Shown: positions 37,896-46,726 of the stretch, one piece after another | Position numbering within the stretch: position 1 is the first letter of the stretch | Layout of the letters: each line of letters starts with the position of its first letter | Assembly (NCBI GenBank): GCA_030429235.1 | Contig: JAUIDB010000004.1 | Coordinates: 62,001 to 126,000 of the forward strand | Source of the DNA: Thermoanaerobaculia bacterium | Lineage (GTDB): Bacteria > Acidobacteriota > Thermoanaerobaculia > Multivoradales > JAIOJS01 | Direction: 5' to 3' | Length of the DNA: 64,000 nt | Made by a program: the position numbers and the translations under genes | Notes under the pieces: generated by a model | The model's database searches: none | Told to the model about the DNA's origin: nothing | The model's input: only the letters and a program-made list of their open reading frames with translations

Positions 37896-38138
37896 ATGGT
37901 ACGAGTTTTCACTGGCTCGAATCCGTTCGAGGCCTACTTCGTTCGCGATTTCCTGGTCGAGGCTGGATTCGAGGTGCGGGTGCGGGGAGAGCATCTGTTT
38001 GCCATCCGCGGCGGCGTGCCGCTCACCGAGGACACGCTGCCTTCCGTCTGGGTGGTGCACGACGAGGACGAAGCGCCGGCGCGGGAACTGGTGGCCCGCC
38101 TGCAGGCTCGGCGCCGGCTCGAGATCGTCGAGAGCTGA
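37896..38138 (+). CDS. DUF2007 (putative signal-transducing) small protein
   Basis: An 80-residue protein of the DUF2007 family: the N-terminal VRVFTGSNPFEAYFVRDFLVEAGF is the family's betaalpha unit (usually a Tyr/Phe strand, then an Ala-rich helix), followed by GEHLFAIRGGVPL and VWVVHDEDEAPARELVARL. Family function is unknown; it has been suggested to bind PII-like partners. The start could be up to four codons earlier (ATG at 37884). It is convergent with the small unknown gene at 38159. Confidence 0.82.
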   Translation: MVRVFTGSNPFEAYFVRDFLVEAGFEVRVRGEHLFAIRGGVPLTEDTLPSVWVVHDEDEAPARELVARLQARRRLEIVES

Positions 38139-38158
38139 CCGCAGGGTCGATCGCAGCC

Positions 38159-38461
38159 TCAGGGTGGACTGCCCGCCGTGAACTCGTCCAGAAACGCGCG
38201 CCCGGAGCGGTGCCGTTCTAGGAGTCGCGGACCGAGCCGCAGGAACTCCGGATTCGATCGCAGGCTTCGTAGCCGTTCGTACCTATCGGTGGGAGCCAAG
38301 ATCCAGATCCGCGGCCCCTGCGCCCGGATCGCGATCTCGAACTCCGCTGGCACCTCGAGCCCGTAGCGCGCAGTCCGTGAGAACGACTCTCGTCGAGCCA
38401 GGATGGCCGGTCTCCGGGACTCCGAAACCCTGGCCTCGGGCGAGTCGAGGGGTGCCGACAC
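38159..38461 (-). CDS. Small protein of unknown function
   Basis: About 100 residues, with VPAEFEIAIRAQGPRIWILAPTDRYERLRSLRSNPEF and LLERHRSGRAFLDEF, an alternation of hydrophobic and charged residues that looks like a real globular protein. No family recognised. GTG at 38461 is the first start after the DinB stop, six bases upstream; no good ribosome site is seen. It is probably the last gene of the SNF2-M29-DinB run. A start codon further inside is possible. Confidence 0.45.
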   Translation of the reverse strand: MSAPLDSPEARVSESRRPAILARRESFSRTARYGLEVPAEFEIAIRAQGPRIWILAPTDRYERLRSLRSNPEFLRLGPRLLERHRSGRAFLDEFTAGSPP

Positions 38462-38466
38462 CGCGA

Positions 38467-38985
38467 TCAGGGGCTCGGCAGGTGGCGACCGTGGTGTCGA
38501 GTGTGCTGGGCGTTGAGCTGCAGGTAGCGAGCGAACGACAGGGCGCCGAAGTAGGGGTGATTCATGGTGCCGTCGGGCTTGGACTGGTGAGCGTGGCTGA
38601 TGGCCTCCTCGAAGCTCCTGGCGTACCTCTGCAACGCCTCGAGCGCTTCGACCCGGCTCTCGAAGTCCCCGCGGGGACGCGTCGGACGCGGGGCCACAGC
38701 TCCCCGGGGAAACTGACCCCGCAGAATCTTCGGCAGGTGCAGCCAACGGGCCAGCAGAACCTTCCAACGGGGGAGGAGAATGGGAATCTCGATCGACTCC
38801 TCGAGGGAACGGACCATCCCCCGGTAGGCGTGGACCAGATGCTCCGCCTCGTCGGCCGGAGACCACTTGCCTTCGTCGCGGGGGACCGTCCAACGGTCCT
38901 CGGGCAGGACCTCGGCCTTGGCCACGAACTCGGCGATCGCCCGCCGGTGGTCTTCGAGTACTGCGTCCCAGTCCTGTTCTGTCAT
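38467..38985 (-). CDS. DinB-family protein
   Basis: A 172-residue four-helix DinB/YfiT-like protein. Metal-ligand histidines of the family are visible at the helix 2 motif DEAEHLVHAYRG near 44-55 and the C-terminal QHTRHHGRHL near 158-168. Members are putative metal-dependent thiol S-transferases or hydrolases. The gene lies 21 bases after the M29 peptidase gene, on the same strand. A second DinB protein is encoded at 48977-49456. Confidence 0.85.
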   Translation of the reverse strand: MTEQDWDAVLEDHRRAIAEFVAKAEVLPEDRWTVPRDEGKWSPADEAEHLVHAYRGMVRSLEESIEIPILLPRWKVLLARWLHLPKILRGQFPRGAVAPRPTRPRGDFESRVEALEALQRYARSFEEAISHAHQSKPDGTMNHPYFGALSFARYLQLNAQHTRHHGRHLPSP

Positions 38986-39006
38986 CGCTTCTCCGACGGC
39001 ACGACG

Positions 39007-40146
39007 CTAGAGCTCCAGCACCCAGCGACTGTTCCGTATCAAATTCACATCGCCTTCCGGTAGGCACAGCGAAAGCTCGTAGAGATCTACGTCAGGCTGC
39101 GTCTCGGGGAGATACACCCGATCGATGTGCACCACTCGATCGGGGGAGGAGAAGTGGCTCGGCCCGACCTGACCCCCGAAGTGATCGCTCCGCCCGAAGG
39201 CGATGTGCGGACCGAGCTTCTCGTCCAGTAGGACCTCTCCGATCGGTTGAATTCCGAAGGCCCCGAGCACTCCCAGGCCGAGTTCGGCGAGATTGGCGTA
39301 GGCTGGTTCCTGGGCCAGCGCCGCCCGTTCCCGTTCCACGGCCGGGCCCTCCCCAGAAACCCGAATCACTCGGTTGTTCGCCACTTCGTACACCACCATG
39401 CCGTCTTCGAACTGCACGGGAAGCGTGCCCCGACTGCCGCTCGGATCGCCGGCCCGCTCGCCCTCGTAGGGAACGATGTACGACTCGCCGGACGGCACGT
39501 TGCCCGCGGTGCCCGGAAGGCGGAGAAGCCCCCCCGAGCTATGACCCACCCGAAACCTCAGGTCGAGATCCAGTCGATGGGTCGTTCCCGCCACGCGAAA
39601 CCGAATGACGGCATGGGAGGCCCGGCTGAGCAAATCGGCCAGGACGCGACACCGCCGGTCGACCTCGACGGCATCGATCCGCAGGGCGGGCAGCATCGCA
39701 GCCCGAAACCCCGGCATCGTGCCCGCGCGAAGGTCGTAGCGCGGGGCAGCGACTTTGAGGGGGGCCGTGGCGGAGAGCTCGGTCAGGGCGAGAAAGAGCG
39801 TGTTGGCGCGGAAGATCTCCTCGGTCGGTCGTTCTTCGCCCGAGTCTTCCTGCCGCAGCAGGGGGGGGAGGTCGGCGTTGTTGGTGCGAACGTTGCGGTA
39901 GGAGTAGAGGCGGACCGGCATCCCGAGTTCCTTCTCGCGTCGGCCGAGACGCTCGGCCCAATCGCGAGCCAGGTCGCGGCGCTGTCGCCAGTCCTCGTGG
40001 TCCGGTAGTCGTTCGTCCGGCCGATCGAACAGCAGAGCCAACCCTCGGTCCGAGCCGCGAGGTGCGAAGACTCGCTCGACGAATTCGACGAGTTCGTCGT
40101 CAGTAAGAGGATCGCAACTCGATGGAGGCTGCGGGTCGGGAGACAT
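39007..40146 (-). CDS. M29-like aminopeptidase
   Basis: A 379-residue cytosolic protein resembling M29 (aminopeptidase T/AmpS) metallopeptidases. The C-terminal half carries the family's ligand positions: Glu in GNVPSGESYIVPYEG near 233, Glu in NLAELGLG near 298, His in GPHIAFGRSDHFGG near 325 and the His-x-Asp pair in VVHIDRVY near 350. The N-terminal 180 residues are divergent. It follows the SWIM-SNF2 gene by seven bases and precedes DinB by 21, so the four genes look like one operon. It may act on N-terminal residues of peptides. Confidence 0.82.
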   Translation of the reverse strand: MSPDPQPPSSCDPLTDDELVEFVERVFAPRGSDRGLALLFDRPDERLPDHEDWRQRRDLARDWAERLGRREKELGMPVRLYSYRNVRTNNADLPPLLRQEDSGEERPTEEIFRANTLFLALTELSATAPLKVAAPRYDLRAGTMPGFRAAMLPALRIDAVEVDRRCRVLADLLSRASHAVIRFRVAGTTHRLDLDLRFRVGHSSGGLLRLPGTAGNVPSGESYIVPYEGERAGDPSGSRGTLPVQFEDGMVVYEVANNRVIRVSGEGPAVERERAALAQEPAYANLAELGLGVLGAFGIQPIGEVLLDEKLGPHIAFGRSDHFGGQVGPSHFSSPDRVVHIDRVYLPETQPDVDLYELSLCLPEGDVNLIRNSRWVLEL

Positions 40147-40153
40147 CGTGCGC

Positions 40154-43100
40154 CTACTGTAGCAGCGCCCGCAGGTCTTCGGCGGTGAGTTCTCCGGTCG
40201 GTTGGGCCTCGCCCTCGAGAATCGCGTCGGCGAGCTGCCGTTTCGACTTCTGGAGTTCCAGGATCTTCTCTTCCACCGTGTCCTGAGCGATCAAACGATA
40301 GGCAAAGACCGGCTGGGTTTGGCCGATTCGGTGGGCACGGTCGATCGCCTGGGCTTCGACCGCCGGGTTCCACCACGGGTCCAGCAGGAAGACGTACTCG
40401 GCGGCGGTGAGGTTGAGGCCAACGCCGCCCGCCTTGAGACTGATCAGGAAGAGGTTGCAGTCGGGGTCGGTCTGGAAACGCTCCACCACCTCGCCGCGGT
40501 TGCGGGTCTGGCCGTCGAGGTACGCGTACTGCGTGTCGTCGCGCTGCAGTTCCTTCTCGACCAGGCTCAGGAGCTTGGTGAACTGCGAGAAGATGATGAT
40601 CTTGTGGCCCTCGTCCAGGATCTCGAACACGTGCTCGAACAGCGCCTCGAACTTGGCGCTTCCCGCCGCCTCCCAGTCGTCCTCCACCAGTCCCGGGTGA
40701 CAGGCCACCTGTCGGAGTCGCAGTAGAGCCTCCAGTACCTGCATGTGGTTGGCTGCTCCCTCCTGCAACAGACTCGCCTGATACTTGGCCAGCAGCTGGT
40801 CGTAGAGTTCCCTCTGTTCCGGTCGCAGGGTGCAAAGGATGACCTGTTCGGTCTTGGCCGGCAGATCCGGCAGCACCTGGCTCTTCGTGCGGCGGAGGAT
40901 GAAGGGACGAATCCCCTCGGCCACCAGGGCCAGCTCGTTCTGCGATGCGGTCCGTCCGCTCACCAAGACGTCCAGCTTGGGCAGCTTGCCCATCAGGCCG
41001 GGATTGAGGAACTCGAAGAGGGACCCCAATTCGCCCAGGTGGTTCTCGATCGGCGTTCCCGTCAGGGCCAGGCGGTGGCGCGCCACCAGCAACGAAGACG
41101 CCTTGGCCGCCTGCGAGGTCGGGTTCTTGATCGCTTGGGCCTCGTCCAGGATCACGGTGTCGAACTCGACGGTCGCCAGGTACCCAATATCGCGCCGCAA
41201 CGTACCGTAGGTCGTCACGATCAGGTCGTAGTCACCGAAGTGACCCTGGAGCTTGTTCCGATCCGGCCCGCTGTACTCGATCACCCGGAGCTTCGGGGTG
41301 AACCGCGAGGCCTCGTCGACCCAGTTGTAGACCAGGCTCCGAGGGGCCACGACCAGGAAGGGGAGACCGGTGGTTCGCGCCGAGGTGCGCTGCGATTGGA
41401 TCAGCGCGAGGACTTGAATCGTCTTTCCCAGACCCATGTCGTCGGCCAGCACCCCACCCAGCCCGTACTCTCGGAGGAACTCCAGCCAGCCGAGTCCCTG
41501 GCGCTGATAGCTTCGGAGTTCACCCTGGAAGGCCTTCAGCTCCTTCTTGGGCTTGATGCTCTCGAACGACCTGAGCTTGGCCCGCAACTCGGCGAACGCC
41601 TTGTCGACGTTGGCGGGCGGCATGGCGGTGAGCAGGGTGTCGACCAGCAACGCCTGGGAGGGCAGGAATCGCAGTCCCTCGTCGCTCGAGCTATGGGCGA
41701 GTCGAGCCAGGGAGTCGTAGGTCTCCATCCAGGCCTCCGGAACCAGCCCCCGCGACCCGTCCTCGAGTTCGATGAAGCGATCCCCCCGCGAGATCGAGGA
41801 CAACAACTTGTTGAGTTCGACGCGGTCGCCGGCAAAGTCGACGTTGCCGGAGACCTCGAACCAGTCGATGCCGGTTTCGACCTTGAAGGCCGGTGGACTC
41901 GGCGGTCGCAGCGATCGGCCGTGGGCCTCGACCGTCCAGCCATCGGCCAGCAGGGGTTCGGCGATGGCCGGGAGATCCATCGGGTCGACCTCCAGCTGAT
42001 GTCCGTGGGCGAGCTGTACCGGTTTCACCCCCAGTTCGAGCAGCCGGACCAGATCCTTGTTCTCCGACTCGAGATCGCGTTTGAGGAACCGACGCTCGTC
42101 CCAGTCCACGATCGCCGCCCGGGAGTCGGCGGCGCTGACCTGGACCTCACCGTAGTCGAACAGGAGGTCGGCGATGAGTGGAGGATTGGTCCAGGCCGGA
42201 CTCGGATCCTGTTTCAACACCAGATGCGGCGTCGCCTCGGTGGGAGCGGGAGTCAATTGCAGTTCGTCGGGAGCCTCCAGGCGGGGTAGGAAGGGCATCT
42301 CGAGCAGGGTAGTGAGTCCGTCCTCGAACTCGTCACGCGAGAAGGCGATCTCTCCCTGCTTGTCGAGCAGGGCAACCCAGGGCAGTACCTCGGGTCCACC
42401 CACGAACCGAGCGATCGAGTCCGCAAAGACCACCCAGCCGCCGTGGGGGTCGTCGTCGGTCGCCGAGGCCTGAGGCAAGATCAGCATCGGAGCAGAGAGC
42501 GGAACGCTCTCGCCCTCGCGCGACAGCGCCCCCGTCAACCGGGCGGTACCACCACCGGCGAGTTCGAGGCGCAGTGCGAGTTCCCAACGCGGCCCGGTGT
42601 CCCAGCGCAGGGCCAACGGGTCCCCCGCCGAGCGGCCGTCCCAGCAGCCCAGCACACCCGTGGCACAGAGGTGGGGCAACACCTCGTCGAACAGCGCCCG
42701 GGGAAGCTGGAAGGATTGGATTCCGCTCTGCGCCTTGTGATTGCGACGGCCGCGCTGCGGTTTGTTGCGGGTCTCGGGAGGAAGGGCAGAGACGATCGCC
42801 ACCGGGGGGGTACTGCCGTTGCCGCCGTGATAGGGAGGCTGGAGCAACTCGGTCAGTTCTTCGGACTCGATGCTGTGACGCTTGAGCTTGCGGGGCTTGC
42901 CGGACGAACCGGAGGAGCCTCCCGGGGGTACGCGAAGACCAAAGACGTCGACCACGAATCCGGAGTCGCTGCCGCTCTCCTTGGCGTTGATGAGCAGCCG
43001 GAGTTCGAATTGCCCACTCTGGGCGCTGGACTTTCCGTTGCTGGTCCGCGGGAGGTTCTCCAGCTCCTCCCGTACGCTCTCCAGGTGGTCTTTCCACCCC

Positions 43101-43672
43101 GGCTCGTTGCTGGCCCGTCGTCGTCGGTTCGACGCGCGGCTCGAGGAGCCCCGCCGCGATCCCCGGCCCGAGCGAGATCGGTCACTTCCCGAGGAGTTCC
43201 GCCGCGCCTCGACCTCTTCGACCGAAATCCCGAGATCGGTCCACAGTTCGGCTCGGTCCTTCCTCAGGCTGACGCGGTCCTTGCCGGCCGGCTGGTGTTC
43301 GGGCCCGCTCTCTCCCAATGCCAGTAGCGTCGCCCAGAGGTGCTTGCAAGGCCGTCCTTCTAGGAACCGCTGACACTCGCAGAACGAGTGAAGGATACGA
43401 TCCTCGGGCACCTGGCTCCAATCGAGGCCCACGGCGTAGGAGTCCTTCTCGTTGCCCTGGACGCGCGCGCGAGCGCGGCTGCCGTCGACCTCTAGCTCGA
43501 CCCTTCCCTTGTTGAAGTAGTCGGTGCCACGCTGCCGGTCTCCCTGTTGGAAGTGCGAGGAGCTCCGCTTATGGAGAGGCACGGGCCGATCTGAGGTCTT
43601 GGTACGGGGTTTGGAGCTGGCTCGACGCCGGCGCCTGCGTGGGGGTGTTTTTTCGTTCGTCGTGTTCGACAT
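40154..43672 (-). CDS. SNF2-family helicase with N-terminal SWIM zinc finger
   Basis: A 1172-residue SNF2 ATPase. A basic N-terminus (five Arg in a row near 13) is followed by a SWIM zinc finger near 96-114 (Cys-x-Cys-xn-Cys-x-His, CECQRFLEGRPCKHLW). The middle region is bacterial-SNF2 specific. The motor contains Walker A DDMGLGKT near 741-750, DEAQ near 841, [13 protein letters not shown], and [11 protein letters not shown] near 1107-1118. SWIM domains bind DNA or protein and mark the bacterial Rad54/RapA-like branch. It is a paralogue of the 983-residue protein at 725-3676, which lacks the SWIM. It leads the M29-DinB-unknown run. Confidence 0.95.
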   Translation of the reverse strand: MSNTTNEKTPPRRRRRRASSKPRTKTSDRPVPLHKRSSSHFQQGDRQRGTDYFNKGRVELEVDGSRARARVQGNEKDSYAVGLDWSQVPEDRILHSFCECQRFLEGRPCKHLWATLLALGESGPEHQPAGKDRVSLRKDRAELWTDLGISVEEVEARRNSSGSDRSRSGRGSRRGSSSRASNRRRRASNEPGWKDHLESVREELENLPRTSNGKSSAQSGQFELRLLINAKESGSDSGFVVDVFGLRVPPGGSSGSSGKPRKLKRHSIESEELTELLQPPYHGGNGSTPPVAIVSALPPETRNKPQRGRRNHKAQSGIQSFQLPRALFDEVLPHLCATGVLGCWDGRSAGDPLALRWDTGPRWELALRLELAGGGTARLTGALSREGESVPLSAPMLILPQASATDDDPHGGWVVFADSIARFVGGPEVLPWVALLDKQGEIAFSRDEFEDGLTTLLEMPFLPRLEAPDELQLTPAPTEATPHLVLKQDPSPAWTNPPLIADLLFDYGEVQVSAADSRAAIVDWDERRFLKRDLESENKDLVRLLELGVKPVQLAHGHQLEVDPMDLPAIAEPLLADGWTVEAHGRSLRPPSPPAFKVETGIDWFEVSGNVDFAGDRVELNKLLSSISRGDRFIELEDGSRGLVPEAWMETYDSLARLAHSSSDEGLRFLPSQALLVDTLLTAMPPANVDKAFAELRAKLRSFESIKPKKELKAFQGELRSYQRQGLGWLEFLREYGLGGVLADDMGLGKTIQVLALIQSQRTSARTTGLPFLVVAPRSLVYNWVDEASRFTPKLRVIEYSGPDRNKLQGHFGDYDLIVTTYGTLRRDIGYLATVEFDTVILDEAQAIKNPTSQAAKASSLLVARHRLALTGTPIENHLGELGSLFEFLNPGLMGKLPKLDVLVSGRTASQNELALVAEGIRPFILRRTKSQVLPDLPAKTEQVILCTLRPEQRELYDQLLAKYQASLLQEGAANHMQVLEALLRLRQVACHPGLVEDDWEAAGSAKFEALFEHVFEILDEGHKIIIFSQFTKLLSLVEKELQRDDTQYAYLDGQTRNRGEVVERFQTDPDCNLFLISLKAGGVGLNLTAAEYVFLLDPWWNPAVEAQAIDRAHRIGQTQPVFAYRLIAQDTVEEKILELQKSKRQLADAILEGEAQPTGELTAEDLRALLQ

Positions 43673-43802
43673 GCGACTCGGCGAGTAGAGGGTCTACTGG
43701 GTCGACGCTCGCTCCGTGGCCAGTGGCATCTTCCGGGGCGAGTTCCGCGCCTCCGAGCGCCTGGGGGCTAGTCGGAGGGGGCCCGTCGGGCTGTGGGGTG
43801 AA

Positions 43803-43811
43803 TGATACACT
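43803..43811 (+). promoter_or_regulatory. Extended -10 promoter for gspA
   Basis: TGA-TACACT at 43803-43811 is an extended -10. Nine bases downstream is an in-frame TTG (43821), matching the spacing at other genes here; the homology-supported ATG lies 60 bases further at 43881. The transcript would start near 43819. Confidence 0.38.
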
Positions 43812-43880
43812 GTCCCGCGCTTGGCGCAAACGGTCGGATTCGCCCGCGACCGCAAGCTGCGGGTTTGCACACAGTCGATC

Positions 43881-44690
43881 ATGTACAACGAGTTCTACGG
43901 TTTTCGCGAGCCTCCCTTCAACATCACTCCCGATCCCCGCTTCCTCTTCTTCTCGCGCCAGCATCAGGAGGCATTCGACCATCTGCTGTTCGGGATCCGT
44001 GAACGCAAGGGGTTCATTCAGCTCACGGGCGAGGTCGGAGCCGGGAAGACCACCCTCTGCCGTGCCCTGCTCGAACACCTCGGCGACGAGTACGAGACCG
44101 CGCTGATCCTCAACCCTCGGTTGACCCCAGCCCAGCTCCTGCGCGCCATTCTCAGCGAATTCCAGCTGCCACAGCGGCGCGATCGATCGGCCTGCCTGCG
44201 GGAACTCAACCAGTACTTGCTGTCCCAGGTTGCAGCGGGGCAAGAAGTCGTGCTGTTGATCGACGAGGCCCAGGATATGGACGCCAAGCTCCTGGAGGAG
44301 GTTCGGCTGCTCTCCAACCTCGAGACCGACGAGCGCAAGCTGCTGCAGATCGTCCTCGTCGGACAGCCCGAGTTGCGAGAGATCCTGGATGATCCCGGCC
44401 TGCGGCAACTCCGGCAACGGATTACGGTTCGGTACCACCTGGGACCGCTGTCGCACGAAGACATCGCCCAGTACATCCGGTTCCGACTCACCGTGGCCGG
44501 CGCGGGCTCGCGGCCAACCTTCTCGAACTGGGCGCTGCGGGCGATCAAAGCCTACTCACGCGGCGTGCCGCGGCTGGTCAACGCGGTGTGTGACAAGAGC
44601 CTCCTCTGCGGGTACGTGCTGGGGGTCGATCATCTACGGTGGCGGCACGTCCGGCGCGCGGTGCGGGAACTCGAAGGGAACGTGGCGTGA
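43881..44690 (+). CDS. GspA/ExeA-like AAA ATPase
   Basis: A 269-residue AAA+ ATPase. The N-terminus MYNEFYGFREPPFNITPDPRFLFF is characteristic of ExeA/GspA and related general-secretion ATPases. Walker A is GEVGAGKTT near 52-60, Walker B VVLLIDEAQD near 123-132, and the sensor region RLLSNLETDERKLLQIVLVGQPEL near 138. ExeA helps insert the type II secretion secretin through peptidoglycan, but the C-terminal peptidoglycan-binding part of longer family members is absent here. Start at 43881 follows homology; TTG 43821 in frame would add 20 residues. It overlaps gspB by GTGA. Confidence 0.9.
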   Translation: MYNEFYGFREPPFNITPDPRFLFFSRQHQEAFDHLLFGIRERKGFIQLTGEVGAGKTTLCRALLEHLGDEYETALILNPRLTPAQLLRAILSEFQLPQRRDRSACLRELNQYLLSQVAAGQEVVLLIDEAQDMDAKLLEEVRLLSNLETDERKLLQIVLVGQPELREILDDPGLRQLRQRITVRYHLGPLSHEDIAQYIRFRLTVAGAGSRPTFSNWALRAIKAYSRGVPRLVNAVCDKSLLCGYVLGVDHLRWRHVRRAVRELEGNVA

Positions 44691-45421
44691 GTCTGATCGG
44701 CGATGCCCTCAAGAAGGCCCGGGCGGAGCGCGGCACCGACCTGCCGCCGAACATCTACGCGGTTCCCGCCGCCCGGCCGTCGCGGCTGCCCTGGATCCTC
44801 GCCGCCGCCTCGACGAGTCTCGCGATCGGGATCGTGGTCGGCGGCCTGCTGTTCTACGGCTCCCATCGCGACGCCGGCTCGCGGCCGGTCTCCGATCCGC
44901 TAGGCGTCGAAGAGGCAGCGCCTCAGGCCCCGGAGGTCGCGCCCACCAGCCCGCCCACCGCCTCCCTCCCACCAGTGTCACGGGTCGAGGAGTCGACCGA
45001 GCCCTCTGGGTCTCGGCCCGTGGAATCCGCCGCACCCCAGGTCGCGACCGATGATCAGCCGGCCTCCACCACACCAGCCGTCGAGCCGTCTCCGTCGCGA
45101 CCATCCCAAGCCGCCGACACCGCGCCCGGTACCCCGCCCGCATCGCAACCCACGCCCGCCCCGGCGCCAGGCGCCGCCGCTCCCAGCCCGGCCGCCTCAC
45201 CCGTCGAGGGGCAGAGCTACTTCCAGCGCGTTCAGTTGCAAGACGGCCGCACCCTCCACCTCCACGGGATCGTGTGGTCCGATCGCAGTCCCACCGCTCT
45301 CATCAACAGCGAGGTCTACGCCGTGGGGGAAGGAGCGGGACCGTGGAGAGTCCGCCGCGTCGAGCGGGCGGAGGTGGAGATCGAAGCCGACGGCGTGACC
45401 TTCCTCCTCCGCCTCAAATAA
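44687..45421 (+). CDS. GspB-like general secretion protein B
   Basis: A 244-residue protein starting VSLIGDALKKARAERG, the short N-terminal helix typical of GspB. One membrane helix (about 35-58) is followed by about 120 residues extremely rich in Pro, Ala, Ser and Thr, a flexible periplasmic linker, and a C-terminal GspB domain of about 65 residues (QSYFQRVQLQDGRTLHLHGIVWSD, ending VTFLLRLK). GspB works with GspA as a complex for type II secretin assembly. GTG overlaps the gspA stop (GTGA). No other gsp gene is nearby. It ends nine bases from the convergent PDZ gene. Confidence 0.88.
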   Translation: MSLIGDALKKARAERGTDLPPNIYAVPAARPSRLPWILAAASTSLAIGIVVGGLLFYGSHRDAGSRPVSDPLGVEEAAPQAPEVAPTSPPTASLPPVSRVEESTEPSGSRPVESAAPQVATDDQPASTTPAVEPSPSRPSQAADTAPGTPPASQPTPAPAPGAAAPSPAASPVEGQSYFQRVQLQDGRTLHLHGIVWSDRSPTALINSEVYAVGEGAGPWRVRRVERAEVEIEADGVTFLLRLK

Positions 45422-45430
45422 CCATCGACG

Positions 45431-46474
45431 CTAAACCGGGGCCTTGAGAGAGAGGTCGATGCGCCCGCGGCGTACCTTCAGGAAGAGGTACTGACCGACC
45501 TCCTTGCCACGCCAGATGCGGAACACCTCCTGCGGCCCGGGACGCTGCCGGCCATCGATGCCGTGGATGATGTCACCGGTCTCGAGACCCACCCGAGCGG
45601 CCGGTGAATTGGGCCAGACTCCGGACACTCGGCTGCCCTGGGAGGTCGGTCGCAGTTCGAGTCCGAGCCAGGATTCGGGGCGGGGCGGTGAGCGGAAGCG
45701 GGACTCCGATCCGTAGTTCAGCGTGGCCGCCGTCACCGGGGTGACCGTCGAGGCCACGAAGGAGACGTACCGAACCCGATGGTCTACCTCTTCTCCGGAC
45801 GAGGTACCGATCGGCGGTCCCGGAGCCCGCTGGACCCGGCTCTCTCGGCTCGCCGACTCCGACTCCTGCAGTTTGCGGGACGACTCGTCGGCGCCCTCGA
45901 ACTCGGAGTCCGGGCGAGGGTCGCGGCGATCTCTCGACCAGCGACGGCGGGCCTCTTGATAGACCTCGACCCGCAGGGTGCCGATCGCGTGTTCGGTCTC
46001 GCCGGTGGCCTCGGACCATTCGCTCGGGCTGAACAGGAATCTTTGGGCCTGCCGGCTGTCCAGCTGCCAGCCCGGGATCTCGCGTTGGCTCCAGGGAGGC
46101 AGGATCGACCCGATGTCCTCGTCCGCGCTGCCGGCGAGCGGTACCTTGCGGTAGACGTTGAGACCATCGATTCCCAGGACGACCTTGAGTCGCTCCGAAC
46201 TCCGGTTGTGCAGGGAGACGGTGTAGGAACGACCCACCAGGTCCGCGGTCGACCCGGTGAAGATCCAGTGACCATTCCTCAGTGCCCTGATCGGCAACGC
46301 CGACCGGCCATCGGGGCGAATCGTAACCTCGAGCCGGCCATCGGCGACGTAGAGGGGAAGGGTAGAGCGAGTCGGACCGTGGGCGAGGGCGCTGCCGGCA
46401 GCGAGAACTCCGAGTAGGCAATAGAGCGCGGCATCCAGCCGGGAGCCTCGCTGGTGACGGGGGGAGAGTGTCAT
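45431..46474 (-). CDS. Exported PDZ-domain protein
   Basis: A 347-residue protein with a signal peptide (residues 13-32, ALYCLLGVLAAGSALA). The N-terminal 180 residues include an immunoglobulin-like beta region (TYTVSLHNRSSERLKVVLGIDGLNVYRKV-type strand near 88) and end in a charged linker. A C-terminal PDZ domain lies near 260-340, with LGLELRPTSQGSRVSGVWPNSPAARVGLETGDIIHGIDG. No protease domain accompanies it. The ATG at 46474 has GAGGAG about nine bases upstream. It may bind an envelope protein; its partner is not evident, though gspB is convergent nine bases away. Confidence 0.82.
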   Translation of the reverse strand: MTLSPRHQRGSRLDAALYCLLGVLAAGSALAHGPTRSTLPLYVADGRLEVTIRPDGRSALPIRALRNGHWIFTGSTADLVGRSYTVSLHNRSSERLKVVLGIDGLNVYRKVPLAGSADEDIGSILPPWSQREIPGWQLDSRQAQRFLFSPSEWSEATGETEHAIGTLRVEVYQEARRRWSRDRRDPRPDSEFEGADESSRKLQESESASRESRVQRAPGPPIGTSSGEEVDHRVRYVSFVASTVTPVTAATLNYGSESRFRSPPRPESWLGLELRPTSQGSRVSGVWPNSPAARVGLETGDIIHGIDGRQRPGPQEVFRIWRGKEVGQYLFLKVRRGRIDLSLKAPV

Positions 46475-46503
46475 GGGGGTCTCCTCTTCGGTTCGGTCAG
46501 TCG

Positions 46504-46518
46504 CTGCCGAAGCGGCAG
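46504..46518. repeat. 6-bp inverted repeat in the PDZ gene leader
   Basis: CTGCCG-AAG-CGGCAG forms a perfect six-base stem with a three-base loop, 30 bases upstream of the PDZ start on the minus strand. A second palindrome, ACCGG-AA-CCGGT, lies at 46547-46558. They sit in the longest gap of the window (46475-46726, 252 bases), between this gene and the MiaE stop, which otherwise shows nothing recognisable. Confidence 0.4.
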
Positions 46519-46726
46519 TACTCTCTTAGACCCTGTAGCCCGCGAAACCGGAACCGGTAGGGTAGCTCGAGTCACCTTCGGTTCGTTCGGTGCGGCACGC
46601 TGCGGATCTCTCACGGTCGTTACGAGGCCCGCAGATCGGTGCAAACGAGCAACTCCGTCGAGAGCGCGCCAGACCGCCAAGCCCGAGAGTCCGCCGAAGA
46701 CTGCGGCGTGCGAGCCGCCCGAGTCG

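Noticed and set aside
40745-42289. 514-codon plus-strand frame opposite the SWIM-SNF2 gene
   Set aside because: Antisense shadow without motifs.
40154-43672. SWIM-SNF2 operon as a known antiphage system
   Set aside because: SNF2 helicases occur in several defence systems, but the methyltransferase, nuclease or PLD partners that define them are absent here.
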